50,739 nt of DNA, from assembly GCF_900009265.2 (NCBI RefSeq), contig NZ_LR735022.1, positions 150,364 to 201,102 on the forward strand, in the 5' to 3' direction. The position numbers were made by a program, and so were the translations under genes. This stretch comes from Planktothrix paucivesiculata PCC 9631 (GTDB lineage: Bacteria > Cyanobacteriota > Cyanobacteriia > Cyanobacteriales > Microcoleaceae). The notes under the pieces are model-generated. The model was not told the DNA's origin. It saw only the letters and a list, made by a program, of their open reading frames with translations, and searched no databases. Numbering within the stretch: the stretch's first letter is position 1; the number at the start of each line of letters is the position of its first letter. Shown here piece after piece: positions 8,623 through 16,318 of this stretch.

Positions 8623-9486
8623 TTTGATGGTCGCCGGATCAACTTGGCCCTTCTCAGATGGCTTACTATCAATCAATTGGATAAACTCTTTTAATATTTG
8701 TTCATAGCGATCGCCTGCTACCTGACTCATATCATTATGATCAGCCCCTTCCACCCAAAAGGATAATTTAGGAGTCTTGATCGCTGCAAATAATCGTTGT
8801 CCGTGACTGAATGGAATCACCTGATCAACAGTTCCATGAATTACCAAAACCGGAACTTTAACGGCAGAAATTTTGCGAAGATTAGCAAATTTATCGAAAG
8901 GATATAAGGGCAAATCTATTTTCACCCGAAAGGTACTCAGAAATGTACTTTCAAGAATTAAACCCCCCAGGGGTTGACGGGATGCTAAATCCACCGATGG
9001 CCCCCCACCCACAGAACGGCCATAGGCAATAATTTGATCGGGAGGAATTTTTAACTGTTGTGTGAGATAATTATATGCAGCATCAATGGCTTGATAAGTA
9101 CCGAGTTCCGAGGGTTTCCCTTGACTCATTCCATAACCCGGATAATCATAGGAAAAAACGGCAAATCCCCTCTGACGAAATTGTTCTAATAAAAAGCGAC
9201 TATCTCCTAAATCCTCAGCATTGCCATGACTATAAAGAATCGTATATTTAGCTTTAGGATTCGGTAAATATAACGCCGTAATATTGACATCCTTAGTGGT
9301 TTTTAGGGTCAGCAATTCAGGCGTCAGTGCATAACTAGAAGGTGGGGGGATAAAAATCAAGCGCTCTGAATAGAAATACGCCCAAACTCCAACCGCGACA
9401 TATAAAATAATTGGAAAACGGATCATTCGTTTAAAGGAAAACTCACCAATAACAAAGTGTTTGATCAAAGTCTGGCGATTCATCAT
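8620..9486 (-). CDS. Alpha/beta hydrolase, membrane-anchored
   Basis: A 288-residue protein. A hydrophobic N-terminal helix at about residues 23-42 suggests a membrane anchor or uncleaved signal. The hydrolase fold shows the oxyanion motif SHGNAED, the nucleophile elbow GRSVGG with Ser158, the acid in GTVDQVIPF (Asp221) and the base in GADHND (His250), a complete triad. It resembles the ABHD13/BAAT-like hydrolases common in cyanobacteria; the substrate cannot be told from sequence. It is transcribed toward tRNA-Gly, convergent with the GTPase gene, and divergent from gcvH. Confidence 0.88.
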   Translation of the reverse strand: MMNRQTLIKHFVIGEFSFKRMIRFPIILYVAVGVWAYFYSERLIFIPPPSSYALTPELLTLKTTKDVNITALYLPNPKAKYTILYSHGNAEDLGDSRFLLEQFRQRGFAVFSYDYPGYGMSQGKPSELGTYQAIDAAYNYLTQQLKIPPDQIIAYGRSVGGGPSVDLASRQPLGGLILESTFLSTFRVKIDLPLYPFDKFANLRKISAVKVPVLVIHGTVDQVIPFSHGQRLFAAIKTPKLSFWVEGADHNDMSQVAGDRYEQILKEFIQLIDSKPSEKGQVDPATIK

Positions 9487-9580
9487 AATATTTACCAGCT
9501 AAACCACTTTTTATCCTAATTTTGTAGTTTAATAGAAGATGTGAACAATTAATAGAGTCAATCAACTGTAAGGAGTCATT

Positions 9581-9967
9581 ATGGCAGAGTATCCCGAAGA
9601 TCTGAAATATTTAGATACCCATGAATATGTCAAACTTGATGGCGAAATTGCTACCATTGGGATTACTCGCTTTGCGGTGCAGCAACTCGGAGATATTGTT
9701 TTTGTAGAATTACCCAATGTAGGGGACGAAACCCAGAAGGGCGAACGATTTGGAACCGTTGAGTCGGTAAAAGCGGTCGCAGAATTATTTTCCCCCATCG
9801 GTGGCAGCATTATTGAATGTAATACAACCCTAGAAGATGCCCCCGATATTCTATCCGATGACCCCTATGAATCGGGATGGTTAATTAAAGTTAAAATCAG
9901 GGATGCTAGTGATTTAGATGATGCTTTATCCGTAGAAGAATATCAAGATTTAGTCGAAGGACATTGA
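9581..9967 (+). CDS. gcvH: Glycine cleavage system H protein
   Basis: 128 residues, normal for GcvH. The lipoyl-accepting lysine is Lys64 in ESVKAVAE. Other family features are YVKLDGEIATIGITRFA, LGDIVFVELPNVG and SGWLIKVKI. The lipoylated arm shuttles the aminomethyl group among the P, T and L proteins. AAGGAG lies 5 bp before the ATG. The gcvP or gcvT genes are not in the window; the next gene, 49 bp on, is an unrelated unknown. Confidence 0.97.
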   Translation: MAEYPEDLKYLDTHEYVKLDGEIATIGITRFAVQQLGDIVFVELPNVGDETQKGERFGTVESVKAVAELFSPIGGSIIECNTTLEDAPDILSDDPYESGWLIKVKIRDASDLDDALSVEEYQDLVEGH

Positions 9968-10016
9968 TAAATTTTAGGGTTTTAGGTGTGATAAAAATCT
10001 TCATCAAACAATATTT

Positions 10017-10562
10017 ATGGCCAATTTATCTTCTATATTCGTTCCCGAAAATATTACCTTTGATCAAGGCATAGAAATTACTGAACTATTGTTAAATGAA
10101 CTGGCAGATAACTCCTTATCGGAAGTTGAAATTAAAAGAACGATCACGGAGTTAGTCAAAACTCATAATGGGGCTAGGGGTTTTTTTGTAACTTATTTAA
10201 CCGATGGTCGCACTTGTTTTGATCAGCCGATCGATCCTATTATTCAAGCCTTAGAAACCTCGCCCGAAATTGTGTCAGACCTACTGGTTAAAAATGTGGC
10301 GATGTCTTCGGCAATGGTCGTGTATCATCATCGAAATAATAACCTGGAAATGCAGGACAGTTCACAACGAGTAGTTCAACGGTCTACGGGTTTAATTCTA
10401 CAGTTGAATTGCCCTTTATTGCGATCGCAACTTCAAGACTTATTCAAAACTGCCAAAACCGGAGAAGGAACCTATCAAGACTTCTTAAAACGTTGGGAAT
10501 ATGATTCTGAGCAAATTGTGGCTATTGTCAAGATTTTAGAACGCTTATTATCCTCTGATTAA
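10017..10562 (+). CDS. Conserved hypothetical protein
   Basis: A 181-residue soluble protein that I do not recognise. It starts MANLSSIFVPENITFDQG and looks mixed alpha/beta. The segment GARGFFVTYLTDGRTCFDQPI is followed by HHRNNN and QRVVQRSTGLILQL, and the C-terminus is acidic and helical. No catalytic motif, signal peptide or membrane helix is visible. It follows gcvH by 49 bp on the same strand and precedes a hairpin at 10584, so co-transcription with gcvH is likely. A role linked to glycine cleavage would be speculation. Confidence 0.7.
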   Translation: MANLSSIFVPENITFDQGIEITELLLNELADNSLSEVEIKRTITELVKTHNGARGFFVTYLTDGRTCFDQPIDPIIQALETSPEIVSDLLVKNVAMSSAMVVYHHRNNNLEMQDSSQRVVQRSTGLILQLNCPLLRSQLQDLFKTAKTGEGTYQDFLKRWEYDSEQIVAIVKILERLLSSD

Positions 10563-10583
10563 TCGGGACTAAGGGACTTAATC

Positions 10584-10615
10584 AATCCCCCTAAAACATC
10601 GGATTTAGGAGGATT
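10584..10615 (+). terminator. Hairpin after the gcvH-linked gene
   Basis: AATCCCCCTAAA (10584-10595) pairs with TTTAGGAGGATT (10604-10615) with one mismatch and an 8-nt loop. It lies between converging genes and lacks a T-run. It is similar to the hairpin at 1315-1341, so it may be a dispersed repeat rather than a true terminator. Confidence 0.45.
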
Positions 10616-10674
10616 CGATCAGGCATATTTCAGACTTAATTTTTCACCCAGACTAACAGACATCTGAATTAATT

Positions 10675-12237
10675 TCAAACCGGAACTTTAGTTTTCACTT
10701 CAGCTTTTTGGGCTTGATATTCTGCTAACTGTTGTTCAATTTCGGTTCTGACAATTTCCCGATATTCTAAGAAATGTTCGTTATGGGCGCAGAGGGTTAA
10801 ATACTGATCCCAGACGGCGGGATTATGTTTGATAATATTGAATAAATACCCCCAAAATTTCCAGCGAGTTTGGCGTTTAATTCCCTGTCGCCAAATCACA
10901 GTGGCTAAGGCTTTTAAATCAATCCAACTGGGGAATTTACCCGGAGGATGACATTTGGGCGCACCCAACTTGAGGAAACAGCGATAGGTACGTGCTAAAT
11001 AGCGTTCGGGATCATATAATTGCCAGAAGGTTTCAATATATTCTTGGGCAATTTCTTCAACGGGACGGGTGGGAACAAAATTAATTAAAGTAGTTTGGTT
11101 AATATCAAATTTTTGGGGATTAATTAACCGTCCTTCTTTCTCTAAACGATGCCATAACGCCGTATTCGGTAAGGCTTGTAACATACTAAATAAAGCCGTA
11201 GGAATCGCAGATTGTTCGACAAATTCAATAATTCGAGAGCCCGCCCCGGGTTTTTCCCCATCAAATCCCAGAATAAATCCCGCCATTGGACGTAAGCCAG
11301 CCCGGATAATTTTATCTACTGCTTCTAATAAGGGACTGCGGTTATTTTGATATTTTTTAGTCATTTCTAAACTACTGGCATCGGGGGTTTCAATCCCTAA
11401 AAATACCGCATCAAAATAACATTCTACCATCAAGTCCATTAATTCACCATCATCAGCTAAATCAATAGAAGCTTCGGTATTAAACCGGAAGGGATATTGA
11501 TGGTCAGCTTGCCAAACTTTTAGGGCTTTTAACAGTAATTTAACATTACGTTTATTCCCAATAAAATTATCATCCACCATGAAAATTGATCGCCGCCATC
11601 CCAATTCATAAAGATAGTCTAATTCCTTTAATAATTGTTCTGGGGTTTTGGTGCGGGGTTTGCGACCATACAGCACAATAATGTCGCAAAATTCGCATTG
11701 AAACGGACATCCTCGCGAGAATTGTACCGACATGGAATCATAGGCATCTAATTCTAATAAATCATAACGGGGAATCGGAGTTGAGGTGACACTGGGTTTT
11801 TCTTCGGTGCGGAATACCCCGGAAGTTTGCCCTTTTTCCACAGCTTCAACAAACATAGGTAGGGTAATTTCCCCTTCATCTAAAATCAGAAAATCTGCCC
11901 CGGAATCTTCAATTTCATGGGGGACAGAAGTGGGATAGGGGCCACCCACGGCGACTAATTTTCCGCGTCTTTTGGCTTCTTGAATTTGGGCAATAAAATC
12001 TACTTTCTGGACAATCATTCCCGAAAGAATAACTAATTCTGCCCAGTCCCATTCGGCTTCGGTGACGGCCGTAATATTGCGATCAACTAATTTGAATTCC
12101 CAGGTTTGAGGTAAAATTGCCGCCACGGTTACTAATCCCAAGGGCGGTAATAAGACTTTGCGATCAACTAATTCTAGGATTTTTTCATACGACCAAAATG
12201 TGGACGGAAATTGAGGATAAATTAATAAAGTTTTCAT
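10675..12237 (-). CDS. B12-binding domain radical SAM protein (DUF4070-like)
   Basis: 520 residues. Residues about 1-145 form the B12-binding Rossmann-like domain (KTLLIYPQFPSTFW, PPLGLVTVAAILP, LVDRNI, VAVGGPYPTSVPHE). The radical SAM motif is CPFQCEFC with Cys177, Cys181 and Cys184. A TIM-barrel region follows (FMVDDNFIGNKRNVK, FNTEASIDLADD, GIETPDASSLEMTKK, GFILGFDGE), then a C-terminal helical region of about 140 residues that fits DUF4070. The hopanoid C-2 methylase HpnP has this architecture, but many cyanobacterial paralogues have unknown substrates, so I do not assign that activity. It is divergent from prxQ across 145 bp. Confidence 0.85.
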   Translation of the reverse strand: MKTLLIYPQFPSTFWSYEKILELVDRKVLLPPLGLVTVAAILPQTWEFKLVDRNITAVTEAEWDWAELVILSGMIVQKVDFIAQIQEAKRRGKLVAVGGPYPTSVPHEIEDSGADFLILDEGEITLPMFVEAVEKGQTSGVFRTEEKPSVTSTPIPRYDLLELDAYDSMSVQFSRGCPFQCEFCDIIVLYGRKPRTKTPEQLLKELDYLYELGWRRSIFMVDDNFIGNKRNVKLLLKALKVWQADHQYPFRFNTEASIDLADDGELMDLMVECYFDAVFLGIETPDASSLEMTKKYQNNRSPLLEAVDKIIRAGLRPMAGFILGFDGEKPGAGSRIIEFVEQSAIPTALFSMLQALPNTALWHRLEKEGRLINPQKFDINQTTLINFVPTRPVEEIAQEYIETFWQLYDPERYLARTYRCFLKLGAPKCHPPGKFPSWIDLKALATVIWRQGIKRQTRWKFWGYLFNIIKHNPAVWDQYLTLCAHNEHFLEYREIVRTEIEQQLAEYQAQKAEVKTKVPV

Positions 12238-12382
12238 GGGTAAAATGGTAATTTGGGGTTAATATTTTAGAGAATTTGTTCAATAGTCTGAAAAAAATCC
12301 TCCTTGGGTCGCACAGTCTGCCTGTCCGCGCTATCATAACAAACGTTCACATTTCACCAAATCATACAGGGTTATCATAAAT

Positions 12383-12844
12383 ATGGCCGTTAAAATAGGA
12401 GATCTGGCTCCTGATTTCACCTTAACTTCGCAAACGGGCGAATCAGTGAGTATTAAAGACTTTCGGGGTCAAAAATCCGTTGTCCTCTACTTCTATCCCA
12501 AGGATGATACCCCGGGCTGTACCGCCGAAGCCTGCGCCTTTAGAGACAGTTATCAAGTTTTTACAGATGCCGGGGCGGAAGTGATTGGCATTAGTTCGGA
12601 TACGGCCCAATCTCATCAACAGTTTGCCACAAAATACAATCTGCCGTTTATTTTGTTGAGCGATACCGGAAATAAAGTGCGTCAACTCTATGGTGTTCCA
12701 GCGACGATGTGGGTGCTCCCGGGTCGCGTTACCTATGTTATTGATAAGGACGGCGTAGTGCGACATCTGTTTGATTCTATGCTAGATTTTTCGCGTCACG
12801 TTGAGGAAGCGTTAACTACCCTGAAATCGATTCCAAAGCCATAG
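12383..12844 (+). CDS. prxQ: Thioredoxin-dependent peroxiredoxin, PrxQ/BCP type
   Basis: 153 residues, typical for PrxQ/BCP. It contains GDLAPDFTL, then FYPKDDTPGCTAEACAFRD with peroxidatic Cys46 and resolving Cys51 five residues apart, which is the PrxQ arrangement. It also has GISSDTAQSHQQFATKYNLPF and VTYVIDKDGVVRH. No signal or transit sequence is visible, so it is probably cytoplasmic. It reduces hydroperoxides with electrons from thioredoxin. A membrane protein gene follows after 28 bp, suggesting one operon. Confidence 0.95.
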   Translation: MAVKIGDLAPDFTLTSQTGESVSIKDFRGQKSVVLYFYPKDDTPGCTAEACAFRDSYQVFTDAGAEVIGISSDTAQSHQQFATKYNLPFILLSDTGNKVRQLYGVPATMWVLPGRVTYVIDKDGVVRHLFDSMLDFSRHVEEALTTLKSIPKP

Positions 12845-12872
12845 AATTTTAATCAAAAATCGCCTCTATTCA

Positions 12873-14000
12873 ATGAATACAGACTATAAAAATACCCTGA
12901 CTCATTTAAGGCAAGAATTATCTCAAACTTTGCCCAAGCTCACCCAACTCCTACCTCAGTTTATGCTGGCCGTGGGGGTGGGTTATTTATTTGCGTGGTT
13001 ACAAGTTCCCGTGGGATGGTTAATTGGGCCAATGATTGTGGGGATTTTTTATGCGGCATTTCAGGGGAAACCCCAACCTCTACCCCCGATCTTTTTTATT
13101 GTGGGTCAAGCTATTGTGGCGATCGCAACAGCTACGGGCTTTTCACTCCAGACGATCGGGTTAATGGCGACTTACGCCTTCCCCCTGATGCTCTGTATTC
13201 TGGTGACTGGGGGGATGAGTATTTTAAATGGTTATTTTTTAGGGCGTTGGGGTGGAATTGACCGGGCGACGGGGTTCCTCAGTTGTGTTCCTGGAGCGAG
13301 TTACAGCTTAATTGCCATGAGTGAGGAAATGGGGGCTGATGCGATCGCCGTTGCCCTGTTACAATATCTGCGAATTCTGTTAGTGGCCTTAATTATTCCT
13401 GCCCTTGTCGGCTTCTGGTTTGGGGGGGATGTGGCTATTGGGTCGGTGGTCTCTATTCCTCTCGACGCTTCACCTACTTTACCTATACTTTACAACCTGG
13501 GAATTCTGGGGGGTTGTGCAGCATTAGGAATCGTTTTAGGGGAAAAGTTAAATTTACCTTCAGCCTTGTTTCTGGGGCCATTTCTAGTTAGTTTAATGGT
13601 CTTTTGGACAGTTCCCTATTCGATTAAAATGCCTCCTTTGCTCTTTACTATTGGCTTATTATTTGTCGGATTTTCCGTGGGTTTAAAGTTTGACTGGCAG
13701 AATGCTAAAAAACTCTGGAAGGCTGTTTTAATTGAATTTTTTTTAGTTCTGCTCTTGATTCTATTTTGTTTAGGTGCGGGTTATATTTTCCATCAAATTA
13801 CCCAAGTTGATACCATGACGGCCATATTGGGTTCCACACCCGGAGGAATTACGGCGATGATTGCAACGGTAATTCAACTCGGAGGAGATGCCGGAATTGT
13901 TTTAGCAATGCAAATGACTCGAATGTTATTGATCTTATTAATTAGTCCTTGGTTTGCGAATGTATTAATTAAAAGTCAAAAACAATCTAACCTCAGCTAG
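12873..14000 (+). CDS. AbrB-family integral membrane protein
   Basis: A 375-residue, very hydrophobic protein with about nine to ten predicted membrane helices, arranged as two similar halves. Each half has the family pattern of PVGWLIGPMIVG (about residues 46-57) or LPSALFLGPFLVSL (about 227-240), followed later by CVPGASYSLIAMSEEMGADA (about 139-158) or GSTPGGITAMIATVIQLGGD (about 320-339). This internal duplication is characteristic of the AbrB family, loosely named after ammonia monooxygenase in databases. Transport function is suspected, but the substrate is unknown. It is 28 bp after prxQ. It should not be confused with the AbrB DNA-binding family. Confidence 0.85.
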   Translation: MNTDYKNTLTHLRQELSQTLPKLTQLLPQFMLAVGVGYLFAWLQVPVGWLIGPMIVGIFYAAFQGKPQPLPPIFFIVGQAIVAIATATGFSLQTIGLMATYAFPLMLCILVTGGMSILNGYFLGRWGGIDRATGFLSCVPGASYSLIAMSEEMGADAIAVALLQYLRILLVALIIPALVGFWFGGDVAIGSVVSIPLDASPTLPILYNLGILGGCAALGIVLGEKLNLPSALFLGPFLVSLMVFWTVPYSIKMPPLLFTIGLLFVGFSVGLKFDWQNAKKLWKAVLIEFFLVLLLILFCLGAGYIFHQITQVDTMTAILGSTPGGITAMIATVIQLGGDAGIVLAMQMTRMLLILLISPWFANVLIKSQKQSNLS

Positions 14001-14010
14001 TTGTTGGTCT

Positions 14011-14030
14011 TTAGCACCCTCTTAGCACCC
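14011..14030 (+). repeat. Short direct repeat TTAGCACCC
   Basis: TTAGCACCC occurs at 14011-14019 and 14022-14030, 11 bp apart, just after the AbrB-family gene and upstream of the Uma2 promoter candidate. Its significance is unclear. Confidence 0.4.
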
Positions 14031-14051
14031 AAGCGCAACAACAAACTATTG

Positions 14052-14060
14052 TGATATAAT
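14052..14060 (+). promoter_or_regulatory. Extended -10 promoter candidate for the Uma2 gene
   Basis: TGATATAAT contains a perfect TATAAT (14055-14060) preceded by TG one base upstream, an extended -10. No -35 is evident, as expected for such promoters. The start codon is about 39 bp downstream. Confidence 0.5.
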
Positions 14061-14098
14061 ATCTTAAAAATCATTAATCTATTGATTAATTGAGGGCA

Positions 14099-14884
14099 AT
14101 GTCACCAGAAACACTGCTAAATGGGTTAACATTACCGCCCACTCAAGACGAACTACCCTATGACGATGGAGTCCCCATGGAAACCCAACGCCATAAAATG
14201 CAAATGGATCTACTAATTGATCCATTAATTCCTTGGTTAGAACCGCGAGAAGATGGTTATGTTGGGGGCAATATGTTCCTCTATTTTAGTTTAGCCCAAG
14301 TGCGGAACCAAGACTTCAAAGGCCCTGATTTTTTTGCCGTATTAGGAGTTCCCAAAAAAGAACGAAAAAGTTGGGTCGTTTGGGAAGAAGGAAAAGCTCC
14401 TGATGTGATCATTGAACTATTATCTCCTATTACCGCCCAAGAAGATAAAACTAACAAAAAAATCATTTATCAAAATCAAGTTAGAGTTCCTGAATATTTC
14501 TGGTTTGACCCCTTTAAGCCGGATGATTTGGCAGGATTTATCTTAATTAATGGCAGTTATCAACCTATTTTTCCCGATCAATTTAATCGATTATTCAGTC
14601 AACAATTAGGCTTATCCTTAGTCCGATGGTCAGGGGTTTATAAAACCGTCGAAACCGTATGGTTAAGGTGGGCAACTCCAGAGGGTGAAATTCTGCCCAC
14701 AGTTGATGAATTATCCGCACAAAAAGCTGAAGAAGCGGGGCGTCAAGCCGAAGAAGCCAGGCGTCAAGCTGAAGAAGCGCAACGCCAAGCCGAAGAAGCC
14801 GGGCGGCGTTCCCAGGAGTTAGAAACCTTACTCAACCGCTACCGTCAACAGTTTGGCGAATTACCCGAACCCAGTTCTGATTAG
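14099..14884 (+). CDS. Uma2 family nuclease-fold protein with C-terminal coiled coil
   Basis: 261 residues from the ATG at 14099. Residues about 1-195 are the Uma2 (DUF820) domain, a PD-(D/E)XK nuclease fold: GNMFLYFSLAQVRNQDFKGPDFF, then APDVIIELLSPITAQEDKTNKK and YFWFDP. The conserved Asp/Glu residues of the putative active site (PDFF, DVIIELLS) are present. Residues about 200-250 form a charged coiled coil built from repeats of RQAEEA, a frequent tail in cyanobacterial Uma2 proteins. These genes occur in large paralogous families whose function is unsettled. A TTG three codons upstream is an alternative start. Confidence 0.9.
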   Translation: MSPETLLNGLTLPPTQDELPYDDGVPMETQRHKMQMDLLIDPLIPWLEPREDGYVGGNMFLYFSLAQVRNQDFKGPDFFAVLGVPKKERKSWVVWEEGKAPDVIIELLSPITAQEDKTNKKIIYQNQVRVPEYFWFDPFKPDDLAGFILINGSYQPIFPDQFNRLFSQQLGLSLVRWSGVYKTVETVWLRWATPEGEILPTVDELSAQKAEEAGRQAEEARRQAEEAQRQAEEAGRRSQELETLLNRYRQQFGELPEPSSD

Positions 14885-14964
14885 TTTTGAGATCAAATTG
14901 GGTATTCTGACAATAGGTACGATTAAAAAGCCAACTAATCTACAATCAGAGGAAGGTATAAGCA

Positions 14965-15390
14965 ATGAATCCCACTGAAAAGCAATCATTAGAAAAACAA
15001 TATGGAGCAGAGCGTATTCGCAGAATGGAACGCTTGAAACAGGTACAAAAAGTGATTATGTTCCTATCACTGCTGGCTTTTTTTGGTAGTAGCATATTCG
15101 GATTAGCAAAAGTGTTTAAAAGTGGATTTGAAAAACAACCTGAAGTTAATCAAACCACTGAACAACAATCTGCAACCGCTTTATTACAAAAGCAAGAAAA
15201 AGGCTATGAAACCGTATTAAAACGGGAACCCAATAACCCGACGGCGTTGGAAGGTTTATTGAATGTTAGGTTACAACAAAATAATATTCAAGGAGCAATT
15301 GAACCCTTAGAAAAGTTGGTCAAACTATATCCTGATCGACAGGATTATCAAAATTCATTAACTGAATTAAAACAGCAAAATAAAAAATAA
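14965..15390 (+). CDS. Short membrane-anchored TPR-type protein
   Basis: 141 residues. A basic N-terminus (RIRRMERLKQVQK) precedes one membrane helix (about 30-51, IMFLSLLAFFGSSIFGLAKVF), then a linker, then a TPR-like part (GYETVLKREPNNPTALEGLLNVRLQ, IEPLEKLVKLYPD). It is a shortened relative of the 302-residue protein at 39060-39968, which has the same GYELVLQREPDNETALKGLLEA and VIEPLEKLSKKHPED segments. It is probably an inner- or thylakoid-membrane scaffold; its partner is unknown. The nucleotidyltransferase gene starts 9 bp later. Confidence 0.75.
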   Translation: MNPTEKQSLEKQYGAERIRRMERLKQVQKVIMFLSLLAFFGSSIFGLAKVFKSGFEKQPEVNQTTEQQSATALLQKQEKGYETVLKREPNNPTALEGLLNVRLQQNNIQGAIEPLEKLVKLYPDRQDYQNSLTELKQQNKK

Positions 15391-15399
15391 ATTCCAGTT

Positions 15400-15759
15400 A
15401 TGAAACATTTAGACTACTGGATAAAACAGCAAAAACAGCAACAGTTAGAGGATCAAATTAGAACAGAACAAGCCAGAACAGAAGTTCAAGCTATTGTTAA
15501 AGTATTAACAGAACAATTTTCTATTAAAAAAATTATTCTGTTTGGTTCTTTAGTTCGAGGAAAATTCAATGAAAACTCTGATATTGATTTAGCGGTAGAA
15601 GGAGTACCAAAAAGGGATTATTTTACAGCCGTTGCGATCGCTAATAACTTAACATCCAGATGGGTTGATTTAAAACCCCTAGAAGACTTGGAACCTCACT
15701 TTCGAGAAAGGGTTTTAGCCACAGGAGAATGTGTTTATGAAGCCAATGTCAGCAAGTAA
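15400..15759 (+). CDS. mntA: MNT-type nucleotidyltransferase, probable antitoxin
   Basis: 119 residues. The minimal nucleotidyltransferase motif is complete: GSLVRGKFNENSDIDLAV gives GSx10DxD, preceded by KKIILFG. An N-terminal charged helix (about 1-35) comes before the catalytic domain. In type VII toxin-antitoxin systems such as MntA/HepT, this enzyme adds AMP to the HEPN toxin and silences it. The next gene is a HEPN-like protein overlapping its 3' end, the order and overlap expected for the pair. Confidence 0.88.
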   Translation: MKHLDYWIKQQKQQQLEDQIRTEQARTEVQAIVKVLTEQFSIKKIILFGSLVRGKFNENSDIDLAVEGVPKRDYFTAVAIANNLTSRWVDLKPLEDLEPHFRERVLATGECVYEANVSK

Positions 15760-16237
15760 AATTAGAGAACTAGCGACTGATATTGAAATTGAGTTAGAAC
15801 GTTTAGGAAGGTTGGAATTAGCGATCGCGCAAGTCTATCAGGAAGTTCAAAATGATCCAGACCGGGCTACAATTTTTCATGAAAGTCTAGCCTTAAAGTT
15901 ACATAACTTTTATACGGGTTGTGAGCGGATTTTTCAACTCATTGTTTCTGAACTAAATGGTTCTTTACCCTCAAGTTTTGATTGGCATAAAAGACTTTTA
16001 AATAGAATGAGTGTAGAAAGAGAAGGGTTGCCAGCCATTTTGACTTCAGACACAGTTATTATGTTAAATGAGTATCTAGGTTTTAGGCATATTGTTATAA
16101 ATTTGTATGGTTTTGAATTAGATCCAAACAGGCTAGAAAAACTTGTTGAAAATTACCCTTCAGTTTGGCATCAAGTTAACTTTGAACTCCGAGAATTTAT
16201 CAATTGGCTTAGACAACTCGCTGAACAGTTAGAATAA
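15737..16237 (+). CDS. HEPN/HepT-like protein, probable toxin partner
   Basis: 166 residues from the ATG at 15737; AGGAGAA lies 7 bp upstream, and GTG 15731 or ATG 15746 are alternatives. It overlaps the nucleotidyltransferase gene by 23 bp. It is all-helical, with HNFYTGCERIFQLIVSELNG typical of HepT-like HEPN proteins. The catalytic segment reads RHIVINLYGFELD. In the family this is usually Rx4-6H, often RxxxxHxY; here the place of His holds Asn (R-x4-N-x-Y). RNase activity is therefore uncertain: it may use a variant site or be inactive. Confidence 0.8.
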   Translation: MKPMSASKIRELATDIEIELERLGRLELAIAQVYQEVQNDPDRATIFHESLALKLHNFYTGCERIFQLIVSELNGSLPSSFDWHKRLLNRMSVEREGLPAILTSDTVIMLNEYLGFRHIVINLYGFELDPNRLEKLVENYPSVWHQVNFELREFINWLRQLAEQLE

Positions 16238-16250
16238 TCAGGAGTTATGC

Positions 16251-16318
16251 AGAAACACGGTTTCTTGAAGTATGAAAGTTATTGGGATGAGTGCCCCAAT
16301 AGGAGAGGGCTAAAGCCC
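16251..16318. terminator. Cluster of hairpins between convergent genes
   Basis: AGAAACACGGTTTCT (16251-16265) is an imperfect palindrome. TATTGGG (16280-16286) pairs with CCCAATA (16295-16301). GGGCTAAAGCCC (16307-16318) is a palindrome overlapping the stop codon of the minus-strand gene. Together they could end transcription from both sides. Confidence 0.45.

Noticed and set aside
9487-9580. Glycine riboswitch upstream of gcvH
   Set aside because: The gap is only 94 bp and shows no conserved aptamer core; a normal Shine-Dalgarno is present.
14099-14884. Uma2 gene as a transposase or restriction enzyme of a mobile element
   Set aside because: No terminal repeats, methylase or specificity gene nearby; Uma2 genes occur as scattered paralogues in cyanobacteria.
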